This document shows positions 5,647 through 5,661 of a stretch of 5,661 nucleotides of DNA, piece by piece. The notes under the pieces are model-generated. The model searched no databases, was not told the DNA's origin, and worked only from the letters and a program-made list of their open reading frames with translations. Location of the stretch: positions 1 to 5,661 of the forward strand of contig JAHZFC010000137.1 of assembly GCA_019421525.1 (NCBI GenBank), written 5' to 3'. The first letter of the stretch is position 1. The number at the start of each line of letters is the position of its first letter. Position numbers and translations under genes: made by a program. Origin of the DNA: Clostridiales bacterium (GTDB taxonomy: Bacteria; Bacillota; Clostridia; Oscillospirales; Oscillospiraceae).

Positions 5647-5661
5647 CGTGTCTTTGGGTAC

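Larger units (their letters stand above)
5160..5661. other. Gene-free structured region, possible dispersed repeat or non-coding RNA
   Basis: About 500 bases with no convincing gene. The open frames here (for example 5236-5559 and 5366-5575, plus strand) have low-complexity Arg/Pro/Ala-rich translations, no good ribosome binding site, and no family I recognise. What is seen instead is a dense set of inverted repeats: 5189-5213, 5220-5264, GGTGTCG/CGACACC (5256-5262 with 5294-5300), AGCGCCGC/GCGGCGCT (5339-5346 with 5410-5417), GCACCAG/CTGGTGC (5380-5386 with 5405-5411), CCCCC/GGGGG (5551-5555 with 5564-5568) and the nested hairpin at 5571-5646. Several compete for the same bases. This suggests selection on structure or a repeat element. 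No tRNA, rRNA, CRISPR or transposase sequence is visible. The element may continue past the window. Confidence 0.55.

Overview
The window looks like chromosome from a high-GC, low-redundancy Gram-positive anaerobe, most likely a gut Clostridia/Oscillospiraceae member (Flavonifractor/Pseudoflavonifractor-like). This is inferred from GC-rich coding sequence, strong purine-rich ribosome binding sites, consensus-type -10 boxes, U-tract terminators, a membrane pyrophosphatase of the K+-dependent type, and XRE regulators of the style common in that group. No rRNA or other taxonomic marker is present, so the assignment is tentative.

Left part (1-1906). The window opens inside the 3' end of a membrane-bound, ion-pumping pyrophosphatase gene (hppA type), closed by a strong intrinsic terminator. 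A monocistronic gene follows for a one-TM XRE-type regulator: an N-terminal helix-turn-helix, one membrane helix and an extracytoplasmic domain that starts with a CPDC motif. It ends at a second terminator.

Middle-left part (1907-2421). A compact regulatory module sits here. A 68-aa stand-alone XRE/Cro-type repressor runs leftward. A previously easy-to-miss 34-aa, charge-free hydrophobic peptide runs rightward, with its own ribosome binding site. The two diverge from an AT-rich 129-bp intergenic region with back-to-back promoters, and two copies of a 16-bp AGTAAA-N4-TTTACT operator, one lying in the spacer of each promoter. A long bidirectional terminator closes the peptide unit.

Middle-right part (2438-5159). 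A leftward three-gene operon (Dabb alpha-beta barrel protein, classical short-chain dehydrogenase/reductase, small polytopic membrane protein) is divergent from a LysR-type regulator. The 177-bp intergenic region has a perfect 16-bp palindrome (TCAAGTAATTACTTGA) nested in an 8-bp inverted repeat. It lies about 66 bp upstream of the predicted operon transcription start and overlaps the -35 box of the lysR promoter, the classic LysR activate-the-neighbour, repress-yourself geometry. The substrate is not deducible from sequence.

Right end (5160-5661). About 500 bases carry no convincing gene but many inverted repeats, including a 16-pair hairpin with a C-G/C-G internal bridge and a three-tier nested stem-loop closed by a perfect 12-bp helix. 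This is best read as a structured intergenic element, either a dispersed repeat or a non-coding RNA, and is the least explained part of the window.
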